64,000 nt of DNA from Allobosea sp. WAO (GTDB lineage Bacteria > Pseudomonadota > Alphaproteobacteria > Rhizobiales > Beijerinckiaceae), in the NCBI RefSeq assembly GCF_001509835.1, contig NZ_JXTJ01000007.1:62001-126000 (forward strand), written 5' to 3'. The position numbers and the translations under genes were made by a program. This document shows, one piece after another, positions 37,964-48,319 of the stretch. The notes under the pieces are model-generated. The model had not been told where the DNA came from. It searched no databases and saw nothing but the letters and a program-made list of their open reading frames with translations. The first letter of the stretch is position 1. Each line of letters starts with the position of its first letter.

Positions 37964-39649
37964 ATGGACTTCGTCGTCGCAGGATTGCGCAACAATCCCG
38001 AGCTCGCCGTCTTCCTGACGGTCGCGCTGGGTTTCCTGATAGGCAGGCTGAAATTCGGCAGTTTCAGCCTCGGCGTCGTCGTCGGTTGCCTTTTGGCCGG
38101 TGTCCTGGTCGGCCAGCTCGACATCAAGGTACCGGCCGTCGTGAAGGCGGTCTTCTTCGACCTCTTCCTGTTCACCACCGGCTACAAGGTCGGGCCGCAG
38201 TTCTTCCGTGCCTTGAAGAAGGATGCCTTGCCGCAGGTGGCCCTGACCGTGGTCCTGTGCGTGACCTGCCTTCTCACGGCGCTGACCTTCGCGAAACTGC
38301 TGAACTACGATACCGGCACCGCCGCGGGATTGCTGGCCGGAGCCTTCTCGGAATCGACCGTGATCGGCACCGCCGGGGAGGCAATCCAGCGGCTCGATCT
38401 ACCGCAGGCGGAGCGCACGGCGCTCGTCAACAACATCCCCGTCGCCTATGCCGTCACCTATCTGATCGGCACCGCCGCCCTCGTCTGGTTCCTGCCGAAG
38501 GTCGGCCCCAGGCTGATGGGGATCAACCTGCGCGAAGCGGCCGCGGCGGCGCGCTCCGAGAAGGCCACGACGGCAGCTGAAACCGAGGGCATCACCTCGG
38601 CCGCACGCCTGTTCGATGTCCGGGCCTATCGCGTCGAGAATCCCGCGCTGCTGGACAAGACCATCGCCGAGCTCGAGGCGATGCCGAAGCAATCGCGCGT
38701 CTTCGTCTTGCGCGGCCGCAGCGGCGACACGCTTTTCGACCTTGCCTCGCCGCACCGGATCCGGGCCGGCGACATCATCGCCGTGATGGCGCGCTTCGAA
38801 GTGCACGCCGCCCGCGGTGATGTCATCGGCCCCGAAGTCTCCGATCCGGAGCTGCTGGACATTCCGCTCGAGGCACTGGACGTGATCGTGACGAACCGCC
38901 AGCTCGACGGCAGGTCGCTGGCGGAGTTGGCGGAGGACCAGCTTGCGCGCGGCGTCTTCCTCGCCAAGCTGACGCGCTCGGGCATCGCCATGCCGGTGAT
39001 CCCGACGACCCGCCTCAATCGCGGCGACGTCCTGTCCCTGATGGGGCCGATGGCGGAAGTCGAACGCGCCGCCTCGGTGATCGGCTATCCCGACAGGCGC
39101 ACGGCCGCGACCGACATGGTCTTCGTCGGACTGGGGATTTTTCTCGGCGGCCTCTTCGGCCTGCTCTCGGTCGTCGTCCTCGGCATTCCGTTGACGCTGA
39201 CCGCCAGCGGCGGCGCGCTGTTCATGGGGCTGGTCTTCGGCTGGCTGCGCTCCGCCTATCCCTTCTTCGGACGCATTCCCGAGCCGGCGATCTGGATCTT
39301 CGATACCGTCGGACTGTGCATGTTCATCGGCATTGTCGGCCTCGGAGCCGGACCGAGCTTCGTCGCCGGCCTGAAGGCGACGGGCATCAGTCTCGCTGCC
39401 GTCGGCCTGGTCTCGGCCCTGCTGCCGCACGCGGTCGGCATTCTGTTCGGTCGCTACGTCCTGAGGATGGACCCGTTGATCGTGCTCGGAGCCTGCGCCG
39501 GCGCCGGGACCATCACCGCGGCCTTGCGAGCGGTCCAGGACGAAGCGCAAAGCAGCATCCCGGCACTCGGCTACACCGTGCCCTACGCGATCGGCAACAT
39601 CCTGCTGACGGCCTGGGGGCCGGTTCTGGTCGCGCTCATGACCATGTAG
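37964..39649 (+). CDS. AspT-family antiporter 2
   Basis: A 561-residue paralogue of antiporter 1 with the same plan: two five-helix halves around a pair of RCK_C-like domains (residues about 205-375). The family repeats read GLLAGAFSESTVIGTAG and GACAGAGTITAALR. The first repeat diverges from antiporter 1 (SQTISASMG), near where the substrate path is expected. The two transporters may therefore carry different amino acids. It starts about 110 bases after aspD. The Shine-Dalgarno sequence is weak. Confidence 0.87.
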   Translation: MDFVVAGLRNNPELAVFLTVALGFLIGRLKFGSFSLGVVVGCLLAGVLVGQLDIKVPAVVKAVFFDLFLFTTGYKVGPQFFRALKKDALPQVALTVVLCVTCLLTALTFAKLLNYDTGTAAGLLAGAFSESTVIGTAGEAIQRLDLPQAERTALVNNIPVAYAVTYLIGTAALVWFLPKVGPRLMGINLREAAAAARSEKATTAAETEGITSAARLFDVRAYRVENPALLDKTIAELEAMPKQSRVFVLRGRSGDTLFDLASPHRIRAGDIIAVMARFEVHAARGDVIGPEVSDPELLDIPLEALDVIVTNRQLDGRSLAELAEDQLARGVFLAKLTRSGIAMPVIPTTRLNRGDVLSLMGPMAEVERAASVIGYPDRRTAATDMVFVGLGIFLGGLFGLLSVVVLGIPLTLTASGGALFMGLVFGWLRSAYPFFGRIPEPAIWIFDTVGLCMFIGIVGLGAGPSFVAGLKATGISLAAVGLVSALLPHAVGILFGRYVLRMDPLIVLGACAGAGTITAALRAVQDEAQSSIPALGYTVPYAIGNILLTAWGPVLVALMTM

Positions 39650-39730
39650 CGCCGTCCCGACGAGGCTCGGGAGCGCACCGGCGAGCTTTGACGCGCAAGG
39701 CATGCATCCACCGAGCATGAAGCCCGCCGA

Positions 39731-40228
39731 TCACAACCGATGCTCCAGCGGTACCGTGAGCCCGACCTTCACGCGGTCCATCGCGACGAAGGTGCGGAAC
39801 TTGCGGACGTTGTTGTTCTCGAAGAACAGGCGCCGGGTCAGCGCCTCATAGTCGGTCATGCTGGGCACGACGACGACCAGGACGAAATCCGCCTCGCCGG
39901 TGACATAGTAGCATTGCTGCACCTGCTCGGCCGCGGTGAACTCGCGCTTGGCCGCGTCGATGTCCTTGGCCGTCTCGCTGACAAGCTCGACCTCGACGAA
40001 CAGCGTTATCGCCTGACCGACCGCGGCGGGATCGACGACCGCGACATTCGCCCTGATCACGCCGGCCTGCTCGAGGCGCTTGATCCGGCGCTGGACCGCC
40101 GGAGCGGAGAGGTTCACCGCCTGCCCTATCACGCGCTGCGGCGTGGTGTTGTCGCGCTGCAATATGCGGAGGATCGCGATGTCGAATCTGTCGAGGGTCA
40201 GCGAGTTCGGGGAAGCGGGCTTGGTCAA
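39731..40228 (-). CDS. Lrp/AsnC-family regulator
   Basis: A 165-residue regulator. The N-terminal helix-turn-helix (DRFDIAILRILQRDN to SAPAVQRRIKRLEQAGVI) is followed by a RAM/AsnC ligand domain (LFVEVEL, CYYVTGEADFVLVVVV, VRKFRTFVAMD). It starts at a TTG at 40228 with GGAG 6-7 bases upstream, and no ATG is available in the N-terminal region. It is divergent from the ammonia-lyase gene, which it probably controls in response to an amino acid. Its terminator side faces the AspT gene, so it could also act there. Confidence 0.9.
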   Translation of the reverse strand: MTKPASPNSLTLDRFDIAILRILQRDNTTPQRVIGQAVNLSAPAVQRRIKRLEQAGVIRANVAVVDPAAVGQAITLFVEVELVSETAKDIDAAKREFTAAEQVQQCYYVTGEADFVLVVVVPSMTDYEALTRRLFFENNNVRKFRTFVAMDRVKVGLTVPLEHRL

Positions 40229-40250
40229 TCGGCGCTCCGATGAAACAAAC

Positions 40251-40301
40251 TTGCATTTGCAGCGTGCGATTGCAGCGCTCTTTTCGCGCGGCGTCTAATA
40301 T
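40251..40301. promoter_or_regulatory. Lrp/ammonia-lyase divergent promoter
   Basis: The 104-base gap holds three TTGCA repeats at 40251, 40257 and 40270 and a TAATAT at 40296-40301, a fair -10 element for the rightward gene. Clustered short repeats next to a divergent Lrp gene are typical of Lrp-family binding. No experiment or full consensus match supports the exact site. Confidence 0.35.
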
Positions 40302-40332
40302 CTTTGCGCCGTTACCTAGCGCAAGGACGGCG

Positions 40333-41553
40333 ATGTTTCTCCTCAACCGGCACCCCGATCACCGCACCCTGCTCGACAATGTCGACGCTGAAACGCTCGG
40401 TGTCGCCGCGGCGGGCACGGTGGAGCGCTTCCTTTCCCACCGTCGCAACCACGTCGTGACGCCGCTCCATCGGCTTCCCGGGCTCGCAGCCGAACTCGGC
40501 ATCGGCGAGCTCGCAGTGAAGGACGAGGGCCAGCGGCTCGGCCTCGGCAGCTTCAAGGCGCTGGGCGGCGCCTATGCCGTGATGCGGCTCGTGCTCGAAG
40601 AGGCGTCGCAGCGTCTCGGCCGCCCCGTCGATGTCGCGGATCTGCATGCGCCCGACGTCAAGGCGGTCGCAGGCGGCATGACCTTCGCCTGCGCGACGGA
40701 CGGCAACCATGGGCGTTCGGTCGCGCAGGGCGCCGAACTCGTTGGCGCAAAGGCGGTGATCTTCGTGCATGGCGGGGTCAGCGACGAGCGCGTCGCGGCG
40801 ATCGCCCGTTTCGGCGCCGAGATGCGCCGGGTGGCCGGCACCTACGACGATTCGGTTCTGGAAGCCTCGCGCATCGCCAAGGAGCAGGGCTGGACGGTGG
40901 TCTCCGACACCTCCTGGCCGGGCTATGAGCGGATTCCCGGCCTCGTGATGCAGGGCTACACGGTGATCGTGCGCGAGGCGCTGCAACAGCTCGACCGCCC
41001 CCCGACACATGTCTTCGTCCAGGCCGGGGTCGGCGGGATCGCGGCGGCGCTCGCGGCTCATCTTGCTCTCGCCTTGGGCGAGCAGCGGCCGACCTTCATC
41101 GTCGTCGACCCGGCCCGCGCCGCATGCATTTTCGAGACCGCGAAGGCAGGACACCCGGTCAAGGTCGCACACGCCGAGCCGACGGTGATGGCGATGCTCG
41201 AATGCTACGAGCCGTCTCCCATCGCCTGGCGCGTGCTGTCGCGCGTCGCCGACGCATTCATGACGGTCGAGGACGCCGACGCGGTCGCGGTGATGAACCG
41301 CTTGGCCCGCCCCTCGGTCGGCGATCCGGCGATCGTCGCCGGCGAGAGCGGCGGAGCCGGCCTGGCCGGGCTCAGTCGCGCCGCGGCCGACCCGGCGATG
41401 CGCGCCGCGCTGCGGCTCGATGCTTCATCGCGCGTCCTCATCGTCAACACCGAAGGCGCGACCGATCCCGACCGCTACGAGGCGCTCGTCGGCCTTGCGC
41501 CGGACGCCGTACGTTCATCCGACCCGACGTCAACGCGACAAGGCGGCTTCTGA
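40333..41553 (+). CDS. Diaminopropionate ammonia-lyase-like PLP enzyme
   Basis: A 406-residue fold-type II PLP enzyme. The Schiff-base Lys75 lies in LGLGSFKALGG, the Asn/His substrate segment in CATDGNHGRSVAQGA, and the phosphate-binding loop in QAGVGGIAAALAAH. Length and motifs fit diaminopropionate ammonia-lyase, which breaks 2,3-diaminopropionate into pyruvate and two ammonia. Related threonine/serine dehydratase-like activities are possible. The ATG at 40333 has AAGGA 5 bases upstream. The stop overlaps the next gene's start (TGATG). Confidence 0.85.
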   Translation: MFLLNRHPDHRTLLDNVDAETLGVAAAGTVERFLSHRRNHVVTPLHRLPGLAAELGIGELAVKDEGQRLGLGSFKALGGAYAVMRLVLEEASQRLGRPVDVADLHAPDVKAVAGGMTFACATDGNHGRSVAQGAELVGAKAVIFVHGGVSDERVAAIARFGAEMRRVAGTYDDSVLEASRIAKEQGWTVVSDTSWPGYERIPGLVMQGYTVIVREALQQLDRPPTHVFVQAGVGGIAAALAAHLALALGEQRPTFIVVDPARAACIFETAKAGHPVKVAHAEPTVMAMLECYEPSPIAWRVLSRVADAFMTVEDADAVAVMNRLARPSVGDPAIVAGESGGAGLAGLSRAAADPAMRAALRLDASSRVLIVNTEGATDPDRYEALVGLAPDAVRSSDPTSTRQGGF

Positions 41554-42716
41554 TGGCCAAGCTCGATCACAACGCCCTGCAGGATGAGATGACCGGCTGG
41601 CGGCGCCAGCTGCACGCCAATCCCGAATTCGGCTTCGAGGAGAAGCAGACCGCGGCCTTCGTCGCCGCCAAGCTGCGTGAATTCGGCCTCGACGATGTCA
41701 CCGAGGGCATCGGCGGCACCGGCGTGGTCGGGACGCTGAAGCGCGGCAGCGGCAACCGCTCGATCGCCCTGCGCGCCGATATGGACGCACTGCGCATCAC
41801 CGAGCAGGGCGATCACGCTCACCGCTCGCGCTCGCCCGGTGTCATGCATGCCTGCGGCCATGACGGCCACACGACGATGCTGCTGGGGGCGGCGAAGCTG
41901 CTCGCCGCGGAAGGCGGCTTCGACGGCACGGTGCGCTTCCTGTTCCAGCCGGCCGAGGAATGGGGCAAGGGCGCCCTCGCCATGCTGGCCGACGGGCTGC
42001 TCGAACGCTTCCCCTTCGAGGAGATCTACGGGCTGCACAATGCGCCCGGCCTCGCTATCGGCCGCTTCAAGACGCGAGCCGGGCCGTTCATGTCGGCCGA
42101 GGACAATTTCGAGATCGTGCTCAGGGGCGTCGGTGGACACGCCGCGCGGCCGCATTCGGGCAATGAGGTCCTAGTCGCGGCTTGCGCGCTCGTCACCAAT
42201 CTCCAGACCATCGTCTCGCGCCGCCTGAGCCCGACGGATATCGGCGTCGTTTCCGTGACCGAGCTGCTGACGGACGGCACGCGCAACGCCTTGCCGGGTC
42301 TGGCGCGCATTCTCGGCGATGCCCGCAGCTTCCGGCCCGAGATCAGCGCGGCGATCGAGAAGCAGATGGGCGTCATCGTCGAGGGCACGGCGCTGGCCTA
42401 CAACGTCACAGCCGAGATGACCTATACGCGCGAATTCGTGCCGCTGGTGAACGACGAGGCGCTCGTGCAGGAGGCCGCGGCGGCCGCGCGCACGGTGTTC
42501 GGGGATGGTGGCGTCGCCATCGCGCGCGAACCGATGACCGGCTCGGAGGATTTCGCGCGCTTTCTCAAGCACGTGCCGGGCTGCTTTGCCTATGTCGGCA
42601 ATGGCGAGGGCTCAGCGCCGCTGCACAACCCGACCTACGATTTCAACGATGAGGGCCTGATCCATGGCGCGCGCTTCCATGCCGCGATCACGCGCCAGCG
42701 CCTTCGTCCCGCATAG
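41553..42716 (+). CDS. M20 amidohydrolase (hippurate/N-acyl amino acid hydrolase type)
   Basis: A 387-residue metallopeptidase-family amidohydrolase. Metal ligands are visible in HACGHDGHTTMLLG, QPAEEWGKGA and YGLHNAPGL, with a dimerisation domain between residues about 185 and 290 (GVGGHAARPH). These enzymes cleave N-acyl bonds of amino acids such as hippurate or indole-3-acetyl conjugates. Translation is coupled to the ammonia-lyase gene by one shared base. It could release an acylated amino acid for the lyase, which is inference. Confidence 0.9.
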   Translation: MAKLDHNALQDEMTGWRRQLHANPEFGFEEKQTAAFVAAKLREFGLDDVTEGIGGTGVVGTLKRGSGNRSIALRADMDALRITEQGDHAHRSRSPGVMHACGHDGHTTMLLGAAKLLAAEGGFDGTVRFLFQPAEEWGKGALAMLADGLLERFPFEEIYGLHNAPGLAIGRFKTRAGPFMSAEDNFEIVLRGVGGHAARPHSGNEVLVAACALVTNLQTIVSRRLSPTDIGVVSVTELLTDGTRNALPGLARILGDARSFRPEISAAIEKQMGVIVEGTALAYNVTAEMTYTREFVPLVNDEALVQEAAAAARTVFGDGGVAIAREPMTGSEDFARFLKHVPGCFAYVGNGEGSAPLHNPTYDFNDEGLIHGARFHAAITRQRLRPA

Positions 42717-42862
42717 ACCCTCTCCCGCCCGCTGAAGACTGACGCTGCCGCAAGGCGCCGGCGCGGCGCCGTGCGGGCTCGGCTGGACGAGCGGCGCCAG
42801 CGCGACTCACTGCACAGACGACCCATAGCAAGAACAAGCAACGACAATCGGAGGATGGAACG

Positions 42863-43870
42863 ATGAGAACAATTACGGCGGCGGCAGTTCTTGTGGCGGC
42901 GATGTCCGGTGCAGCGAATGCCAATACCCTTGAAAACGTGACCAAGCGTGGCACGATCAAGTGCAGTTCTACCGTCGGGACGCCCGGTTTCGCCATTCCG
43001 GACAAGAGCGGCAAGTATACGGGCCTTGATATCGATTTCTGCCGGGCGATCGCAGCGGCGATCTTCGGCGACCCCGAGAAGATCTCGATCATTCCCCTGA
43101 GCGCGGCGGCGCGCTTCACCGCGCTCCAGACCGGCGAAGTCGACGTGCTGTTCAACACGACGACCTGGACCCTGGGCCGCGAGGCGACCAACGGCATCCT
43201 GTTCGCCGGCGTGAACTATTATGACGGCCAGGGCATCATGGTGCGTTCCGGCGAGATCCAGAGCGCCAAGGAGCTGAACGGCGCGACGATCTGCACCAAT
43301 CAGGGCTCGACCACCGAGCTGAACCTGACCGATTTCTTCCGCATCAATAAGCTCAAGAACGAGATCGTCGCCTATTCCTCGCAGGAGGAGGCCGCCCAGG
43401 CCTACCAGGCCGGCCGCTGCGATGCGTTCAGCTCCGACCGCTCGGTGCTCTACGCCTTCCGGACCAAGCTCACGGAGCCCGAGAAGCACACGATCCTGAA
43501 CGAGACGCTGTCCAAGGAGCCGCTCGGCCTTTCCGTCCGCCAGGGCGACGACCAGTGGTACAACGTCGTCAAATGGGCCGCATACGTGCTGCACGCCGCC
43601 GAGGAGTTCGGCCTGACATCGGCCAATATCGCGGAGACCGCGAGCACCACCGCCAATCCGAACATTCTTCGCCTCGTCGGCAAGGAAGGAAAGCTCGGCG
43701 CCGCGCTCGGCCTGCCGAATGAGTGGGCTTACAACATCGTCCTGAAGGTCGGCTCCTATGCCGAGGTCTTCGAGCGCAATATCGGCAAGGACAGCCCGCT
43801 GAAGATCAAGCGCGGCATCAACGCCTCATGGAAGGATGGCGGACTGCATTACGCGCCGCCGATCCGCTGA
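42863..43870 (+). CDS. Polar amino-acid ABC binding protein (AapJ-like), orphan
   Basis: A 335-residue periplasmic receptor with a Sec signal (residues 1-20, ANA-NT). The mature protein has the general amino-acid binding pattern CSSTVGTPGFAIPD, YTGLDIDFCRAIAAAIFG, EVDVLFNTTTWTLGREA, CTNQGSTTELN and FSSDRSVLYAF, as in AapJ. GGAGG lies 8 bases before the ATG. Normally aapJ is followed by aapQMP, but here a strong hairpin follows and no permease or ATPase is near. It must share a transporter encoded elsewhere, and it may serve the lyase/hydrolase pair upstream. Confidence 0.9.
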   Translation: MRTITAAAVLVAAMSGAANANTLENVTKRGTIKCSSTVGTPGFAIPDKSGKYTGLDIDFCRAIAAAIFGDPEKISIIPLSAAARFTALQTGEVDVLFNTTTWTLGREATNGILFAGVNYYDGQGIMVRSGEIQSAKELNGATICTNQGSTTELNLTDFFRINKLKNEIVAYSSQEEAAQAYQAGRCDAFSSDRSVLYAFRTKLTEPEKHTILNETLSKEPLGLSVRQGDDQWYNVVKWAAYVLHAAEEFGLTSANIAETASTTANPNILRLVGKEGKLGAALGLPNEWAYNIVLKVGSYAEVFERNIGKDSPLKIKRGINASWKDGGLHYAPPIR

Positions 43871-43916
43871 CCGCCCGTGCCATATCGCAGCGAAAAAGGT
43901 GCGGCTTCGGCCGCAG

Positions 43917-43950
43917 CGCTCTCGCCGGTGGGCAACCGCCGGCGAGAGCG
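43917..43950 (+). terminator. Terminator of the amino-acid binding protein gene
   Basis: A perfect 12-bp stem, CGCTCTCGCCGG (43917-43928) with CCGGCGAGAGCG (43939-43950), and a 10-base loop, followed by TCTTG. It lies about 50 bases after the stop. Good intrinsic-terminator geometry apart from the short T-tract. Confidence 0.7.
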
Positions 43951-44140
43951 TCTTGCGCCTGCATCTTCGCAGAACGCAGGCCGGTGACCATCAGGCCGCA
44001 TCTTCCGGCATCGTGATGGCGACCGAGCGGCCGGGGCGCCCGGATTTGTTGAGCGCGTGATCTGAGGGTATGGGAGGCGGGACCAGGCGCCGAAACGGTG
44101 CCGGACGATCTCGCAAAGACCCAGACGAAGGCCCGACACG

Positions 44141-44383
44141 ATGACCGACACCCTGCCCGACCGCCTCTCCTCCAACCCGAACAGCCCGTTCTACAACGAG
44201 GAGCTGCTCGCGCGTGACATCGGCGTGCGCTTCAAGGGCGTCGAAAAGAACAATGTCGAGGAGTACTGCGTCAGCGAAGGCTGGGTGCGCCTCACCGCCG
44301 GCAACGCCAAGGACCGCCACGGCAACCCGATGACGGTCAAGCTCAAGGGCGAGGTCGAGCCCTATTTCCGCAAGGCCGATTGA
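44141..44383 (+). CDS. DUF3297 family small protein
   Basis: An 80-residue soluble protein matching the conserved DUF3297 pattern (LSSNPNSPFYNEELL, IGVRFKGVEKNNVEEY, WVRLTAGNAKDRHGNPMTVKLKGEVEPYF). The family is widespread in Proteobacteria with no established function. No signal peptide is visible. It stands alone between a strong terminator and a convergent GNAT gene. Confidence 0.85.
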   Translation: MTDTLPDRLSSNPNSPFYNEELLARDIGVRFKGVEKNNVEEYCVSEGWVRLTAGNAKDRHGNPMTVKLKGEVEPYFRKAD

Positions 44384-44404
44384 AACGACCCGCCGTCGCC
44401 GGCC

Positions 44405-44947
44405 TCAGCTTGGCGACGGCAACGCCTTGTAGAAGAAGGTCGAGCCGCAATCGCGACCGTCCGGCATCAGCGCGTAACGCGGGATCGTGCCGATCTCGGT
44501 CCAGCCCAGCCGGTTGTAGAGGCGCCGCGCCGCACCGGCCTCGTCGGTATCGAGCACCAGAAGATCGCGGCCCATGGCGAGCGCCGCCGCCTCGGCCTCC
44601 CGCATCAGTGCCTCGCCGATGCCGCGGCGGCGGGCCCGCGAATGCACCAGCACCTTGGCGATCTCGGCCCGGTGCGGCTGGTTCGGCTTGCCTACGGGGT
44701 GCAGTTGCGCCGTGCCGACGATACCCTCGACGCCGCGCGCGACGAAGAGCACGACATCGCCGGCCCGGACCTGCCCGGCGATGCCCTGCCAGAAGCGCTC
44801 GAAATCGGCCGATGTGCTGAAGTCCATGAAGCCGACCGAGGCACCATTGGCGACCGCGTCGCGCAGAATTTCGGTCAGCGCCGGCAGCGCAGCTTCAGCC
44901 CCCGCACCGTCCAGCCTCTCGATCGCAATTTCGCGTTCATTCGACAT
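44405..44947 (-). CDS. GNAT acetyltransferase
   Basis: A 180-residue N-acetyltransferase with the acetyl-CoA motif AKVLVHSRARRRGIGEALM (near 103-121) and the following LLVLDTDEAGAARRLYNRLGW. The C-terminal IPRYALMPDGRDCGSTFFYK resembles acetyltransferases of the aminoglycoside/phosphinothricin-like group, but the substrate is unknown. The ATG at 44947 has a strong GGAGGATACG ribosome site. It is convergent with the DUF3297 gene and divergent from lepA. Confidence 0.85.
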   Translation of the reverse strand: MSNEREIAIERLDGAGAEAALPALTEILRDAVANGASVGFMDFSTSADFERFWQGIAGQVRAGDVVLFVARGVEGIVGTAQLHPVGKPNQPHRAEIAKVLVHSRARRRGIGEALMREAEAAALAMGRDLLVLDTDEAGAARRLYNRLGWTEIGTIPRYALMPDGRDCGSTFFYKALPSPS

Positions 44948-45173
44948 CGTATCCTCCGGCAGCCATGCCAAACGGCACGAAATCCACCAAGCAAGATTTA
45001 TTCCACTATGATAGAAAAGCGCCATTGCAAAGCGTCTTTCCTGGCGGCGCGGGAGCGCGCGCGGCGCCCGCAGGCCCGGCCTTGCCGCCGCCTGCAAGGT
45101 CATCGTGCCCGGGCCACCGCAATCCCTCGCGCAAACCCTTGGCGCCAAGGGCTTACGCTGCTATCTGCGGCCG

Positions 45174-46979
<1,806 letters not shown>

Positions 46980-47067
46980 ACCTTCGGGCCGCGCGCACCG
47001 GCGCGGCCTGGAACCATCATCGCCCCACGACGTTGATTTCGGCCCTTTGGAAAGGGAGGACAGCATC

Positions 47068-47433
47068 GTGGACAGACGCTCTTTCCTCGCGAGCCTGATC
47101 GGCGGCCTGGCGGCAGCGAGCTTCGCCTCTTCAGGCAGCTTCGCCTCGGCAGGCCTGGCGGCACAGCCACAGGCGACGCCTCCGGCCGATCGCCGCCGCC
47201 CAGAAGGCGCGCCCGAAGTCGACACGAAGGCCCTCGACAAGGCCGATGCCGACTACGCGCAGTACTATTATTACGGGCCACGGCGGCGCTACTGGCGCCG
47301 GCCGTATTACGGCCCGCGCTTCTACGGGCCACGCTACTATTACGGTCCGCGCTACTACCGGCCCTATCCCTATTACCGGCCCTATGGCTATCGACCTTAT
47401 CGGCGCTATTGGGGCCCGCGCTATTACTGGTAG
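47068..47433 (+). CDS. Tyr/Arg/Pro-rich secreted protein
   Basis: A 121-residue protein with a twin-arginine-like or Sec signal (DRRSFLASLIGGLAAASFA). After a short linker, residues 67-121 are almost only Tyr, Arg, Pro and Gly in repeats such as YYGPRFYGPRYY and RPYPYYRPYGY. Similar Tyr-rich tails occur in small exported proteins of Hyphomicrobiales, with no known function. Options are cell-wall or polysaccharide contact, or oxidative Tyr cross-linking. The GTG at 47068 is chosen for the AAGGGAGGA ribosome site 8 bases upstream. Confidence 0.65.
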   Translation: MDRRSFLASLIGGLAAASFASSGSFASAGLAAQPQATPPADRRRPEGAPEVDTKALDKADADYAQYYYYGPRRRYWRRPYYGPRFYGPRYYYGPRYYRPYPYYRPYGYRPYRRYWGPRYYW

Positions 47434-47503
47434 CCGGCACGTCAGAGGCTAAACGCTCGTGCTGCGCGGGAACGATGCGTGCGCGGCATAGGTTTCCGAC
47501 GCC

Positions 47504-48115
47504 TCAGAGTGCGGCGCCGAGCGCGCGCAATTCGCCCCGAAGATCGATCGGCTCGCGGAAATGCACCGCCCGCATGCCGACCGAACGGGCGCCCAGCACG
47601 TTCTTCTCGCTGTCGTCGATGAAGATGCAATCGCCGGCGTCGAGTTCGTAGCGCTCGGTCAGCACGCGGTAGATCGCGGGATCGGGCTTCAGCAGGCGTT
47701 CGTGGGCGGAGACGATAGCGCCGTCGAAACTGCGCAGGAAGGGGAAGCGGACCAGGCATTCCGCCCATTTCTCGCGCGAGAAATTGGTGATCGCATAGAC
47801 CTTCTCACCCCTCTCCTTGAGCTCTTCGAGCACCGCGACGCTGTCGTCGATCACGCCGGGAACGGTCTCGTGCCAGCGCTCGTCGAAGGCCCTGATCTCG
47901 CGCTCCCATTCCGGATGCGCGGCGATGAGGATGGCGACGGCATCCGTCCAGGACCGGCCGCGATCCTGCTCGATGTTCCAGGCGGCCGTGCAGACATTCG
48001 CCAGGAACCAGTCGCGCCTGGCGTCGTCCGGGATCAGGTCGCGGTAGAGATGGAACGGGTCCCAGCGCAGCAGGACGTTGCCGACATCGAAAACCACAAC
48101 GGGACTGCGCGACAT
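47504..48115 (-). CDS. HAD-family hydrolase (IA-type)
   Basis: A 203-residue phosphatase-like hydrolase. The motifs are FDVGNVLLRWD (motif I), AITNFS (motif II), KPDPAIY (motif III) and FIDDSEKNV (motif IV), with a helical cap at residues about 18-85. The DVGN form of motif I is found in YihX-like and other HAD subfamily IA members that act on small sugar phosphates. The ATG at 48115 has GGAGGA upstream. The substrate is unknown. Confidence 0.88.
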   Translation of the reverse strand: MSRSPVVVFDVGNVLLRWDPFHLYRDLIPDDARRDWFLANVCTAAWNIEQDRGRSWTDAVAILIAAHPEWEREIRAFDERWHETVPGVIDDSVAVLEELKERGEKVYAITNFSREKWAECLVRFPFLRSFDGAIVSAHERLLKPDPAIYRVLTERYELDAGDCIFIDDSEKNVLGARSVGMRAVHFREPIDLRGELRALGAAL

Positions 48116-48319
48116 CAGGTTCCTCCAACCGGCACCGGCGATTCGCCGCCGCAGCCTTGCGCCCGGATCGAATCGCAAAGCACGGCGTTAGGGAAGCCGA
48201 ATCCGCGCGCGCCCGGCGGCACGCCCTCACGGCCGCTCACGCGCTTGTGCGCCAAGGTGCATGACGCCCAGAGCGAATTTGGCGTATCCGGGGTGGCGAC
48301 CGGGACGAAGGGAGCGAGG

